Source: an uncultured Bacteroidia bacterium (GTDB lineage Bacteria; Bacteroidota; Bacteroidia; Bacteroidales; F082). From it: a stretch of 64,000 nucleotides of DNA. The notes beneath the pieces were generated by a model. That model was not told where the DNA came from. It saw only the letters and a list, made by a program, of their open reading frames with translations, and made no database searches. The position numbers and the translations under genes are program-made. The DNA is taken from contig CADCIH010000005.1 of assembly GCA_902801465.1 (NCBI GenBank), positions 84,576 to 148,575 on the forward strand, in the 5' to 3' direction. The first letter of the stretch is position 1. Each line of letters begins with the position of its first letter. This document shows, one piece after another, positions 17,113 to 26,601 of this stretch.

Positions 17113-17648
17113 TTTACCTGCAGCTGCTTTGGGTATTTATAAAGATAGGTGTGCTTGGCTTCGGCGGAGGTTATGCCATGCTCTCGTTGATCCAGCACGA
17201 AGTGGTTGACCACTATGCTTGGATGACCACCACCGAGTTTGCCGACATGGTTGCCATCTCACAGATGACCCCGGGACCTATCTCCATTAATATGGCTACC
17301 TATGTTGGCTATACGGCTGGAGGCTTTGGAGGTTCGCTCCTTGCCTCTTTCGCCTTGTGCCTGCCTTCGATCATCATGGTTTACTTTGTCATACGTCTGA
17401 TGACCAGCAAAAAGACTGGAGCGTTTATGAGTAACCTGCTCAAAGGTCTTAAGCCTGCCATCGCGGGACTGATCTTCGCGGCTGGTCTTTCCATGATGAA
17501 TGCGCAGAACTTCGTTCAGATAGGAAAAGGCGAGAACAATATCAGCATTGTGATATGTGTCCTCGCCTTTGTGGCCTCCTATTTCTTCAAGGCCAACCCG
17601 ATTCTTTTGATTGTGCTTTCGGGGGTAGTTGGATATTTCGTGTATTAA
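17109..17648 (+). CDS. chrA: Chromate transporter, C-half subunit
   Basis: A 179-residue CHR-domain protein (FIKIGVLGFGGGYAMLSLIQHEVVD, QMTPGPISINMATYVGYTAGG). It is coupled to the upstream half by ATGA. Its TAA overlaps the stop of the converging acyl-CoA ligase gene, so the two genes share the bases TTAA. Confidence 0.92.
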   Translation: MIYLQLLWVFIKIGVLGFGGGYAMLSLIQHEVVDHYAWMTTTEFADMVAISQMTPGPISINMATYVGYTAGGFGGSLLASFALCLPSIIMVYFVIRLMTSKKTGAFMSNLLKGLKPAIAGLIFAAGLSMMNAQNFVQIGKGENNISIVICVLAFVASYFFKANPILLIVLSGVVGYFVY

Positions 17649-19423
17649 TTCTCAGCAAACATCTTGTCGATCACGTCTTTGTATTTGGCGGTGATGGCAC
17701 GGCGCTTCACTTTCAATGTGGGGGTGATTAATCCGTTGCCCACACTCCATTCGTCGGCGATGAGCGTGAATTTCTTGATCTTCTCCGTCTCACCAAGACC
17801 TTTGTTCATTTCCTGCACCTCCTTGAAGAACAACTTCTGGACTTCGGGCAGGTTGATCACCTGTTCGGGTGTCGTGAAACGTATCTTTTCCTTGGCGCAC
17901 CAGCCTTTCAGGAAGGCGAAGCTAGGCACGATGAGGGCGCCGGCGAACTTCTGGTTCTCACCTACCACTACAATCTGCTCAATCAGCTTGGAACCTGTGA
18001 ACTTGGTCTCGATGACATCGGGGTTGATGTATTTGCCACCTGATGTCTTGAAGAGGCTCTTGATACGTCCGGTGATCATGAGCAGTCCATTCTCGTTGAA
18101 CTGGCCCATGTCGCCCGTGTGGAACCATCCGTCGCTGTCGATGACTTCGGCGGTGAGCTCGGGGTGTTTGTAGTAGCCCATCATGACATTATGGCCGCGG
18201 CAAACGATCTCCCCTTCTTCCGTGATCTTCACATCCACACCTCTCAAGGGCGGGCCTACGCAACCTACCTCACGCTGGTGGGCTCCTTTGTTACTCACTG
18301 CGATCACCGGCGAGGTCTCAGTCAAGCCGTAGCCTTCGAACACTGGCATCTGGATGGCGGAGAAGAAAGCGGCGATTTTGTGGTTCAAGGCTGCGGCACC
18401 TGACACCACACGCTCAAAACGGTCGGCGCCAATCTTTGCGCGGATCTTGGAATAGACCAGCTTGTCGGCGATACGAAGCTTCAGGTTGTAGAGCCAGTCG
18501 CGCTCGTTGTCGTCGATCTTGTAACGTTCAGCCAAATGCACTGCCCAGAAGAAGATGGACTTTGATGCGCCAGACATCTTCTTTCCGGAGGCGATGATGC
18601 CGTCATAGAAACGCTCCAGTACACGAGGCACGCAGCACATCATCGAGGGACGCAGTTCCTTGATGTTGTCGGCCAGTGTGGCGAGGCTCTCCGCATAATA
18701 GATCGCCATGCCGAGGTATTGGTAGGTGTAGATCAGCAGACGTTCGTAAGCGTGGCACTCGGGAAGGAACGAGAAAGCGATGCTTCCGGGTTTGCACGGG
18801 ATGATGTCGTACACGCCCAGCACTTGGTTGATGACGTTGGAGTGCGAGAGCATCACGCCCTTCGGGGTTCCGGTGGTTCCCGAGGTGTAGATGAGCGTCA
18901 TGCAGTCGCTGCTTTTCACGGCTGCCTTGCGGCGTTCGAGCTCCTCTTTGTGAGGATGCAGGGTGCCTAAGGCGATGATTTGGTCGAAATAAGGATATTT
19001 ATCGCGGTCCACCATGGTATAGACATACTTGATGGATGGGATGTCTGACAACACGTTGGTCACCTTGTTCATCACGGCCACGCCGTCGAGGAACACCAGC
19101 TTGGCCTCACAGTCGTTCAGGATGTAATGGTAGTCCTCCTGGCTGATGGTCGGATAGATGGGCACGTTGATGGCGCCAATCTGCATGACCGCCATGTCGA
19201 TGATGTTCCATTCGGGACGGTTGCTCACGATAAACGCCACCTTGTCTCCCACCTCAATGCCAAGCTCGATCAAAGCCCAACTCAACTTGTCGGTGAGTTC
19301 GATGTATTCCTTCATGCTGTATTTGCGCCACTCGCCGTCCTTTTTGCCGGCAAGGGCTACAGGCTGGTCGGGATACTTCTCCAAATAATTCGGCAGAAGG
19401 TCGAATATTCGTTTGATTTCCAT
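17645..19423 (-). CDS. Long-chain acyl-CoA synthetase (AMP-forming)
   Basis: A 592-residue ANL-superfamily ligase. The AMP-binding P-loop is LIYTSGTTGTPKGVMLSH, followed by YGLTETSPV, the WFHTGDMG motif and TGRIKSLFKTSGGKYINPD with the C-terminal Lys side. It activates fatty acids to acyl-CoA for lipid synthesis or turnover. It is monocistronic, with a promoter at 19459. Confidence 0.94.
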   Translation of the reverse strand: MEIKRIFDLLPNYLEKYPDQPVALAGKKDGEWRKYSMKEYIELTDKLSWALIELGIEVGDKVAFIVSNRPEWNIIDMAVMQIGAINVPIYPTISQEDYHYILNDCEAKLVFLDGVAVMNKVTNVLSDIPSIKYVYTMVDRDKYPYFDQIIALGTLHPHKEELERRKAAVKSSDCMTLIYTSGTTGTPKGVMLSHSNVINQVLGVYDIIPCKPGSIAFSFLPECHAYERLLIYTYQYLGMAIYYAESLATLADNIKELRPSMMCCVPRVLERFYDGIIASGKKMSGASKSIFFWAVHLAERYKIDDNERDWLYNLKLRIADKLVYSKIRAKIGADRFERVVSGAAALNHKIAAFFSAIQMPVFEGYGLTETSPVIAVSNKGAHQREVGCVGPPLRGVDVKITEEGEIVCRGHNVMMGYYKHPELTAEVIDSDGWFHTGDMGQFNENGLLMITGRIKSLFKTSGGKYINPDVIETKFTGSKLIEQIVVVGENQKFAGALIVPSFAFLKGWCAKEKIRFTTPEQVINLPEVQKLFFKEVQEMNKGLGETEKIKKFTLIADEWSVGNGLITPTLKVKRRAITAKYKDVIDKMFAEN

Positions 19424-19458
19424 ATTATTAGATGCTCGTTTTCAATCCAAACAAACTG

Positions 19459-19466
19459 CAAAAATA
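19459..19466 (-). promoter_or_regulatory. TAnnTTTG promoter for the acyl-CoA ligase
   Basis: TATTTTTG on the minus strand, 36 bases before ATG 19423. Confidence 0.55.
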
Positions 19467-19498
19467 AAAATAATTTGGATATTGCCAATAAAAACTTT

Positions 19499-20407
19499 TT
19501 AAATGCACATAAACACCAATGCGGCAATTACCATCAACAATGGGACGATCTTGCTGCGGATGTTCTTCTCTTTGAAGAAGATGACGCCATAGGCAAATGA
19601 CACCAGCAGCCGCACACCATATAATATTAATGGAATCAGCACGATGACCGCCGCTTTATGGTTGAGGCCGGAAAGGTAAATCACATCGGCGATGGAGACG
19701 AAGAGGGCCATCAGTACGATGCCTCCCCTCCATTCGAAAGGCTGCTCGCTGCGTTTGGGACGCCAGATGGCGAAATACATTATTGCCATCATCAGGAAGT
19801 CGTAGACAGTGTACCAGGCCTGGATGGTGGTGGGTGAAATCGACTCGCCGCTGAGCAGGAACTTGTCGTAAACACCACTCAAAGCCACCAATACGGCCGA
19901 ACCCAACAGCATGTAGACCCATTTGTTGGTCTTGAAATGGATGCCCTCCAACTTGCCGCTGCGATTCATGAGATAGAATGACACCAGGGCTAGCACAACG
20001 CCTAGCCACTGCATCCAAGTGAGGCGTTCTTGGAAGATGGCAAACAGCAACAGCAGCGAAATGGCGGGCCGTAATTGGTTGACAGGCCCCACCACCGTGA
20101 TAGGCAGGTTTTTCATTGCCGAATAGCTGAACATCCATGACACCAATATCAAGGCGGTTTTTCCAAAAACCAACAAATGCTGACGGGCTGTCAGGGGCTC
20201 CACATAGAACTGCTTCCAAAAAGCGCCGTCGTACCAACCCGGGCTAAAATGCGAGGTGATGATTAAAGGAAGAAAAATGAGTCCGCTGATAAGCGTACTG
20301 TAAAACAATACCGGGATAATGGCGTTTCCGACCACGGTCCTTTTCTTGAAGATATCATAAAAGCCTAAGAGAAAGGCAGATATCAATGACAGGAGAACCC
20401 ACTGCAT
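19499..20407 (-). CDS. EamA/DMT family transporter
   Basis: A 302-residue protein with about ten membrane segments in two EamA repeats (first around SAMKNLPITVVGPVNQLRPAIS). Start at ATG 20407 (MQWVLLSLISAFLLGFYDIFKK); the in-frame codon at 20434 lies inside the promoter. It is a drug/metabolite-type exporter or importer with unknown substrate. The C-terminus GVIFFKEKNIRSKIVPLLMV matches the family. Confidence 0.85.
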   Translation of the reverse strand: MQWVLLSLISAFLLGFYDIFKKRTVVGNAIIPVLFYSTLISGLIFLPLIITSHFSPGWYDGAFWKQFYVEPLTARQHLLVFGKTALILVSWMFSYSAMKNLPITVVGPVNQLRPAISLLLLFAIFQERLTWMQWLGVVLALVSFYLMNRSGKLEGIHFKTNKWVYMLLGSAVLVALSGVYDKFLLSGESISPTTIQAWYTVYDFLMMAIMYFAIWRPKRSEQPFEWRGGIVLMALFVSIADVIYLSGLNHKAAVIVLIPLILYGVRLLVSFAYGVIFFKEKNIRSKIVPLLMVIAALVFMCI

Positions 20408-20431
20408 TTCGTTTTCTTTGTTTTGAGGCCA

Positions 20432-20439
20432 CAAAAATA
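20432..20439 (-). promoter_or_regulatory. TAnnTTTG promoter for the EamA transporter
   Basis: TATTTTTG on the minus strand, 25 bases before ATG 20407. Confidence 0.55.
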
Positions 20440-20467
20440 GTCATTATTCCCTATATTAATAACAAAA

Positions 20468-20512
20468 TGTCAAATTGTCATACGTAAATCAACAAAACTG
20501 ACGAATTGGCAT
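20468..20512 (+). promoter_or_regulatory. Repeated TGNC-type element upstream of clpB
   Basis: Two copies of a 14-base element, TGTCAAATTGTCAT (20468-20481) and TGACGAATTGGCAT (20499-20512), are offset by 31 bases, about three helical turns. Each copy is itself a pair of TGNC pentamers with an AAT spacer. The location upstream of a heat-shock chaperone suggests an operator or stress promoter; the protein that binds it is unknown. Confidence 0.5.
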
Positions 20513-20574
20513 TTTTACGGGATTGGTGAACAATTTGATGGTGTGGGGGTCAAAAGTTTTAAAAATCAAAATCT

Positions 20575-22656
20575 ATGGAAAACAAGTATGAATCGTTGAA
20601 CCGCTATGCCAAGAACTTGAATGAATTGGCGAAAGCGGGTAAGTTAGACCCTGTAATCGGGCGTGATGAGGAGATAAGGCGTGTGCTGCAGATCCTGTCG
20701 CGCCGTACCAAGAACAATCCTATCCTGATTGGTGAGCCTGGCGTGGGCAAGACCGCCATTGTGGAAGGTCTCGCCCAGCGTGTAATGAACGGCGACGTGC
20801 CGGAGAATCTGAAGAGCAAGAAAGTGTTCTCGCTCGACATGGGTGCCTTGATAGCAGGCGCCAAATACCAAGGTGAGTTTGAGGAACGTCTGAAGAGTGT
20901 CATCAAGGAAGTGGTCGACAGCGCTGGCGAGGTGGTGTTGTTTATCGATGAGATACACACCTTGGTGGGTGCGGGTGCCACTGGAGGCGCCATGGACGCA
21001 GCCAACATCCTGAAGCCTGCCCTTTCGCGTGGTGAGCTGCAATGCATCGGCGCCACCACCTTGAAAGAATACCAGCAGTATTTCGAGAAGGACAAGGCCT
21101 TGGAACGTCGTTTCCAGATTGTCATGGTCGACGAGCCTGACGAAGCCTCGGCCATCTCCATCTTGCGTGGACTGAAGGAACGTTACGAGAACCATCATCA
21201 TATCCGTATCCTCGATGAGGCCATCGTGGCTGCCGTGCAGCTCTCGGTGCGTTATATCAGCGACCGTTTCTTGCCCGACAAGGCCATCGACCTGATTGAT
21301 GAGGCCGCTGCCCGTTTGCGTCTGCAGATCGACTCGGTGCCGGAGGACCTCGAGAATGTGGAACGCGCCATACGTCAGCTTGAAATAGAACGCGAGGCAC
21401 TGAAACGTGAGAACGACACCAAGAAGGTCCAGGAAATCAGTATGGAACTGGAGAAACTCAACGCCAAGAAGGCGGAGATCAAGCATAAATGGGAGCAGGA
21501 ACGCCATTTCGTGGAGATCATCCAGAAAGAAAAGAACAACATCGAACAATACAAACACCAGGCTGCCGCCGCCGAGCGCGAAGGCGACTATGGCCGGGTG
21601 GCTGAACTGCGTTACGGCAAGATCCGTGATGCAGAGACTGCCATCGAGCAGGCCAAGGCTGAACTCAACAGGGTTCAGGGCGACCATCCTTTGATCGACG
21701 AAGAGGTCTCCTACCAGGATGTGGCGGAGATTGTGTCGCGTTGGACAGGTATCCCGGTAAAGAAAATGATGCAGAGCGAGCGTGAGAAGTTGCTTCATCT
21801 TGAAGAAGAACTGCACAAGCGTGTGGTGGGTCAAGACGAGGCCATCCGTGCCGTCAGCGACGCCATCCGTCGTAGCCGCGCGGGCTTGCAGGATGCCAAA
21901 CGTCCTATTGGTTCCTTCATCTTCATGGGTACCACAGGCGTTGGTAAGACCGAACTGGCCAAGGCTCTGGCCGAGTTCCTGTTCGACAACGAGAACAACA
22001 TGGTGCGTATCGACATGTCGGAATACCAGGAGCGTCACACCGTATCGCGTTTGATAGGCGCGCCTCCAGGATATGTCGGCTACGAAGAGAGCGGCCAACT
22101 CACTGAAGCTGTACGACGTAAGCCGTACTCGGTGATCTTGCTCGATGAAATCGAGAAAGCTCACCCGGATGTCTTCAACATCCTGCTTCAGGTGCTCGAC
22201 GATGGACGTCTGACCGATAATAAAGGACGTACTGTCGACTTCAAGAACACCATTGTCATCATGACCTCCAATGTAGGTGCTGGCCTCAAAGACCGTGAAG
22301 CTGTCATCAACGAGTTGCGTCAGGTGATGCGCCCCGAGTTCTTGAACCGTATTGATGAGATTATCGTTTTCGACGACCTCAGCGAGAGCCAAATCGCCGA
22401 AGTGGTACGGATGCAGTTCAACCGCGTCAAGAAGATGCTGGCCGAAAACAGCATCACCATCGACATCACCGACGAAGCCGTGGAACTCATCGCCCATCAG
22501 AGCTACGACCCACAGTACGGCGCACGTCCTGTGAAGCGTATGATGCAGCGTGAACTGCTCAACGAGCTGTCAAAAATGATCATCGCTGATAAAGTCGATA
22601 GGACCAAACCCATCACCGTCACCGTAAAAGACGGAGCCCTCCACTTCGAAAACTAA
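20575..22656 (+). CDS. clpB: ClpB disaggregase lacking the N-terminal domain
   Basis: A 693-residue Hsp100. NBD1 has Walker [10 protein letters not shown] (about 52-60) and [12 protein letters not shown]; the coiled-coil M-domain (about 255-375) marks it as ClpB rather than ClpA or ClpC; NBD2 has GTTGVGKTE and [16 protein letters not shown]. Full ClpB is about 860 residues; this one begins where the linker after the Clp_N domain would be. An in-frame TAA at 20560-20562 rules out a longer frame. With DnaK it would dissolve aggregates, as N-domain-less ClpB isoforms do. A full-length copy may exist elsewhere. Confidence 0.95.
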   Translation: MENKYESLNRYAKNLNELAKAGKLDPVIGRDEEIRRVLQILSRRTKNNPILIGEPGVGKTAIVEGLAQRVMNGDVPENLKSKKVFSLDMGALIAGAKYQGEFEERLKSVIKEVVDSAGEVVLFIDEIHTLVGAGATGGAMDAANILKPALSRGELQCIGATTLKEYQQYFEKDKALERRFQIVMVDEPDEASAISILRGLKERYENHHHIRILDEAIVAAVQLSVRYISDRFLPDKAIDLIDEAAARLRLQIDSVPEDLENVERAIRQLEIEREALKRENDTKKVQEISMELEKLNAKKAEIKHKWEQERHFVEIIQKEKNNIEQYKHQAAAAEREGDYGRVAELRYGKIRDAETAIEQAKAELNRVQGDHPLIDEEVSYQDVAEIVSRWTGIPVKKMMQSEREKLLHLEEELHKRVVGQDEAIRAVSDAIRRSRAGLQDAKRPIGSFIFMGTTGVGKTELAKALAEFLFDNENNMVRIDMSEYQERHTVSRLIGAPPGYVGYEESGQLTEAVRRKPYSVILLDEIEKAHPDVFNILLQVLDDGRLTDNKGRTVDFKNTIVIMTSNVGAGLKDREAVINELRQVMRPEFLNRIDEIIVFDDLSESQIAEVVRMQFNRVKKMLAENSITIDITDEAVELIAHQSYDPQYGARPVKRMMQRELLNELSKMIIADKVDRTKPITVTVKDGALHFEN

Positions 22657-22681
22657 TTCTTAATTCTTAATTCTTAATTCT
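22654..22681. repeat. Four exact TAATTCT heptamers between clpB and trkH
   Basis: TAATTCT repeated four times without change. The first unit contains the clpB stop codon and the last touches the converging trkH stop. Confidence 0.9.
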
Positions 22682-24195
22682 CACCCCCTCACTCCCTTCG
22701 TCGTCATCCACGTGGACTTGAAGAAAATCAACAACACGGTGATGATTTCCAGACGACCGAGGAGCATGTCGGCTGACAAAATCCATTTGGCAGCCGTTGG
22801 CAGATCAGCCAAGCTAGCACCTGGGCCTGTGGCCCCCGAGCCCATGCCCAGGTTGCTGAAACATGTCAAAAAAGCAACACTGGCATCTTCCAGGTCCATC
22901 CCTACCCAACTCAATACGAAAACATTGATAACAAAAAGGATCAAAAACCACGAAAGGAAATTGCACACCCTTCGTACCGTGATGTCGTCAACAGACTGTC
23001 CTGAGATTTTTACGGAATACATCCCGGTTGGATGAATCAACTCGTTCAATGCATTCTTGATGAATTTCACAATCACCATGATGCGAACCATCTTGATACC
23101 GCCGCTGGCGGATCCTGCGCAACCACCGATGATCTGCATCAACAAGGTTGGAATCACAAAGAGCATTCCCCACAGGTCGTAGTTGGAGTTTTGCGATGAA
23201 AAGCCTGTGTTGGATAACATCGAGGTCACGTGAAACAGCGAGGTTTTGAACAAGTCCTTCCCTCCTTCCGGATAGCTGGCCAGTTGTTGCTCAGTGACTC
23301 CATCGATCCTTGGTGCGACGAGGAATAGAGTGATGAAAAATAAAGTCATCACTATTATTGATATAAAATAAACCCTAACCTCTTCGTTTTTAAAGATTAG
23401 ATTCCAGCGTCCGGCGGCAAGGAAGTAAAACATCGAGAAGTTGATGGCGGAGAGAAACATAAATGCGACGGCCACGTATTCGATGTAGTTGGACTGGTAA
23501 TAGGCGAGGCTGTCCTGATGGGTGCTGTAACCGCCGGTGGAAATGGTGGTAAAGGCGTGGCATACCGCGTCGAAAACCGACATTGGGCCCATGGCGTACA
23601 TAAAGGCGCAAAGCACGGTCATAAAGATGTAAATACCCCATAGGATGCGTGAGGTGACATGCATCGAGGGCGAGAGTTTCTCAACGCTCAAGCCAGGTGC
23701 CTCGGCGGCGAAGAGACTGGCTTTTTTTGAACCTTTAGCCACTGAAGGAATAAAGGCCAAGGTGAACACCACGATACCTAATCCTCCCAGCCATTGCATG
23801 ATGGCGCGCCAGAAGAGGATGCCGTGAGTCTGGTCATCTACGTTCTTCAAGATGGTTGACCCCGTAGTGGTGAAGCCTGAGATGGTCTCGAAAAAGGCAT
23901 CGGTAACGTTGGTGATGGATCCGCTTAGAAGGAAAGGAAACATCCCGAAAAGGGAGAACAGTATCCATGACAGTGACACGATCACAAAGGTGTCGTCGTT
24001 GTCGAAGGCTTTCTTTCTCCACCGTCCGAAAAGGTACAGTCCCAGTCCCACCCCACCTGTGATGGCGGCGGTGATCAGAAAGGCAGGGTAATCGTTTTCG
24101 CCGCATTTTACATGAAAAAACCACGACACTGCCGCCGTTAGCAGCAGTGCCGCGGTCTCAATGAATAAGAGTACCCCGAAAAGCCTGCTTTTCAT
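22681..24195 (-). CDS. trkH: TrkH/KtrB-type potassium uptake membrane subunit
   Basis: A 504-residue membrane protein with four pore-loop repeats typical of the Trk/Ktr family: TISGFTTTGSTIL, TISTGGYSTHQDS, LSNTGFSSQN and the late CFSNLGMGSGATGPG. It forms the potassium channel-like transporter, normally gated by a TrkA-type protein, which is not in this window. It may be co-transcribed with the upstream DUF2750 gene (3-base gap). Confidence 0.95.
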   Translation of the reverse strand: MKSRLFGVLLFIETAALLLTAAVSWFFHVKCGENDYPAFLITAAITGGVGLGLYLFGRWRKKAFDNDDTFVIVSLSWILFSLFGMFPFLLSGSITNVTDAFFETISGFTTTGSTILKNVDDQTHGILFWRAIMQWLGGLGIVVFTLAFIPSVAKGSKKASLFAAEAPGLSVEKLSPSMHVTSRILWGIYIFMTVLCAFMYAMGPMSVFDAVCHAFTTISTGGYSTHQDSLAYYQSNYIEYVAVAFMFLSAINFSMFYFLAAGRWNLIFKNEEVRVYFISIIVMTLFFITLFLVAPRIDGVTEQQLASYPEGGKDLFKTSLFHVTSMLSNTGFSSQNSNYDLWGMLFVIPTLLMQIIGGCAGSASGGIKMVRIMVIVKFIKNALNELIHPTGMYSVKISGQSVDDITVRRVCNFLSWFLILFVINVFVLSWVGMDLEDASVAFLTCFSNLGMGSGATGPGASLADLPTAAKWILSADMLLGRLEIITVLLIFFKSTWMTTKGVRG

Positions 24196-24198
24196 AGT

Positions 24199-24612
24199 TT
24201 AGCCTTGCCAAGGTTCTGCCCAACCTTCGCCGTAGTCGAAACCGGGCTCATCCTCATCGTCATCCTCCTCGTGGTACGAGTCGTCAGCTTGGGGTTTCAC
24301 CCATTTGAGAAATTTGGCCGAGGCGATGGCGGTGATCTCACCGTCTTTCGCGGGCGACACGGCGATGTCGATCTCGTCGCGTGTCAGTTCCTTAAGCCAC
24401 ACGGCGAGTTCCGAGAAACCCATCTCGGTGACCTCGTAGTCGGCCCAGTCCTCCACCGCAGCAGCACGGGCTAGTTCCTCCGACTCCCATACGGGGATGT
24501 AGGAGTTGCCGTCGCTGTCTTCAAGCATGGCGAACATTCCGGTCATGGCTTCAAGAAGCCACACCTGATGGGTCTGTGAGATGGTCTCGAGAAAAGGCTG
24601 GATGTCTTTCAT
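24199..24612 (-). CDS. DUF2750 family protein
   Basis: A 137-residue cytosolic protein. The region YIPVWESEELARAAAVEDWADYEVTEM followed by FLKWVKPQ fits DUF2750, a small family of unknown function. The tail is very acidic (EEDDDEDEPGFD). It lies between yidC and trkH with gaps of only 3 bases, so the three are probably one transcript. Confidence 0.75.
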   Translation of the reverse strand: MKDIQPFLETISQTHQVWLLEAMTGMFAMLEDSDGNSYIPVWESEELARAAAVEDWADYEVTEMGFSELAVWLKELTRDEIDIAVSPAKDGEITAIASAKFLKWVKPQADDSYHEEDDDEDEPGFDYGEGWAEPWQG

Positions 24613-24615
24613 GGC

Positions 24616-26571
24616 TTAGCGTCTTGAGTTTCTCGCCTGTTGTTGTTGCATCTTCTGTGCTTCTTCAAGGCGTTGTTGGAAACGTGATTTCTTTTGGGGT
24701 TTTCTCTTGTTTTCCTCGATGGTCGCACGAACTTTGTCCTCGTTGATCATTCTGCGGAACACGAACATCTGGATGAAGGTGATGATGTTGGCGAGCATGT
24801 AGTAGTAGCTCAAACCAGCCGAATAGCTGTTGAAGATACCAAGGAACATGATCGGCATGATGTACATCATGATCTTCATTCCTTTCATCTGGGGATTGGC
24901 CGTGGTGTCCATTTGCTTGTTGTTGACATACGTGTAGATGAACGTGGTGATGGTCATCAGCAGGCAGAAGAGACTCACGTGGTCGCCGTAGAACGGGATG
25001 TTGAACGGCAGGTCCCAAATGCTATCGTATGTGGAGAGGTCGTCGGCCCACAGGAACGACTGTTGGCGCAGTTCAATTGACGAGGGGAAGAACCTGAATA
25101 CGGCGATGAGGATGGGGAACTGGAGCAGCATGGGGATGCATCCCGAGGTGGGACTTGCACCAGCTTGTCGTTGCAGTTCCATCACCGCCTGTTGTTTCTT
25201 CATGGCATCCTCTTCTTTGGGATACTTGGCGCTGATGGCTTCCATCTCAGGTTTCAACACGCGGGTGATGGCGGTTGACTTGTAAGATTTGAAGGCAATC
25301 GGGAACAGGAGTATCTTGATGAGGATGGTGAGGATGAGGATCACGATGCCGTAGTTCCATCCGTAGGATCCCAGCCAGTCGAACACATAGATGACTCCGT
25401 AGTTGATCCAGCGGATCAGGAAGAAGTTACCCACGTCGATCTGGCGCTGGAGCTTCAGGTCGTAGCTCTTCAGCGTCTTGAAGTGGTTGGGGCCGAAATA
25501 GAACGACATGGGGAACTCGTTGATTTCCGCGTTGCTGTTGTACGGAATCTCAAGGCTTGCCGCCATGGTCTTGAAGTAGCGGTCCGACTTGGGACCATCG
25601 GTATTGGCTGCGATTTTGGCACTGCTGAAACCGTTGCGGGCTACTAGCACATTGCAGAAGAAACGCTCTTTGAACGACACCCAGTTGATGCTGTAGTTGA
25701 TGTTCTCCTCTTTGTGCTTGCGGTCGTCGAGACGATCCACTTCGTTCTCCGTCATTGGCTTATAGTACACCGTGGTGTTGATGAACCTGTCATTATCCTT
25801 TTCATGCTTGAGGATATCGACTTTCCAGTCGAGGTTCATGTAGTTGATGTTGTTGGCAATGACGTCGTTCAGACCTACCGTACGAAGGTCGAAGTCAAGC
25901 ATGTAGTTGTCGTCGCGCAACGTATAGACGTATTCGAGATACTTGTTCTCGTCACGTAGTCCGTTGATATCGTCGGCATAGGCGCGCAAAGTGAGCACGA
26001 CATCATCGCCCTCGTTGGTGAACATGTCGCCACCTTGGTAGGGCTTTCCGTTGACGAAAGGTTGGAAGTAGAGTTGGGAGGTATTGATGATACGGTTGTT
26101 GGCGAAGAACGAGAGGTCGAACACGGCGGTCTCCGGGTCGAAGTTGATCAAGGGCAGGGAGTCGAAGGTCCGATAGTCTTTCAGCTCCACTTGCTTGATG
26201 TAACCACCTTTGCTGGAGATGGTGATCCGTTGGAGTTGGTTCTCCAAGGTCCATAATTGCTCCTCTCCCATCGAGGCCGAAGCAAAAGCGCCATATTTCT
26301 CACGGGTAAGTAGGTACTGATGTGCTGCGGCTGTGGCCGAGTCCATCTCGATCTCAGGTAGCGACGTCATGGCCTGTTCTTGGGCAACACTTTGTTGCTC
26401 TTCGGCAAGTCTGATTGAATCCATGATGGCGGCCTCTTGGCGTGCCCTCATGATGGAGTCTTGGATGCGTCGCTGTTCAGCAAGCTCCTCTTTGGAAGGC
26501 TGCATGGAATACATCCAACCAAAGAGGACTGCTGCAATTAAAAGAAAACCTATAAGGGATGATTTGTTCAT
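24616..26571 (-). CDS. yidC: Membrane protein insertase YidC
   Basis: A 651-residue protein with an N-terminal membrane anchor (SLIGFLLIAAVLFGWMYSM), a large periplasmic beta-domain (about 60-370), and the conserved insertase core from about 390 (YGWNYGIVILILTILIKILLFPI, GCIPMLLQFPILIAVFRFF). The basic Gln-rich tail is usual. It inserts and folds inner-membrane proteins with or without SecYEG. The start is set by a clean signal-anchor; a heptamer repeat lies directly before the ATG. Confidence 0.98.
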   Translation of the reverse strand: MNKSSLIGFLLIAAVLFGWMYSMQPSKEELAEQRRIQDSIMRARQEAAIMDSIRLAEEQQSVAQEQAMTSLPEIEMDSATAAAHQYLLTREKYGAFASASMGEEQLWTLENQLQRITISSKGGYIKQVELKDYRTFDSLPLINFDPETAVFDLSFFANNRIINTSQLYFQPFVNGKPYQGGDMFTNEGDDVVLTLRAYADDINGLRDENKYLEYVYTLRDDNYMLDFDLRTVGLNDVIANNINYMNLDWKVDILKHEKDNDRFINTTVYYKPMTENEVDRLDDRKHKEENINYSINWVSFKERFFCNVLVARNGFSSAKIAANTDGPKSDRYFKTMAASLEIPYNSNAEINEFPMSFYFGPNHFKTLKSYDLKLQRQIDVGNFFLIRWINYGVIYVFDWLGSYGWNYGIVILILTILIKILLFPIAFKSYKSTAITRVLKPEMEAISAKYPKEEDAMKKQQAVMELQRQAGASPTSGCIPMLLQFPILIAVFRFFPSSIELRQQSFLWADDLSTYDSIWDLPFNIPFYGDHVSLFCLLMTITTFIYTYVNNKQMDTTANPQMKGMKIMMYIMPIMFLGIFNSYSAGLSYYYMLANIITFIQMFVFRRMINEDKVRATIEENKRKPQKKSRFQQRLEEAQKMQQQQARNSRR

Positions 26572-26573
26572 CT

Positions 26574-26601
26574 AACTTCTTACTTCTAACTTCTAACTTC
26601 T
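26574..26601. repeat. Heptamer tandem repeat upstream of yidC
   Basis: Four 7-nt units (AACTTCT, TACTTCT, AACTTCT, AACTTCT) fill the whole gap between the GAPDH stop and the yidC ATG. Confidence 0.85.

Noticed and set aside
20440-20574. CIRCE element or HrcA site upstream of clpB
   Set aside because: No TTAGCACTC-N9-GAGTGCTAA pattern or near match is present.
20644-22497. 617-codon minus-strand frame antisense to clpB
   Set aside because: Long only because the clpB codon use avoids stops on the other strand; the sequence has no domain features and clpB is certain.
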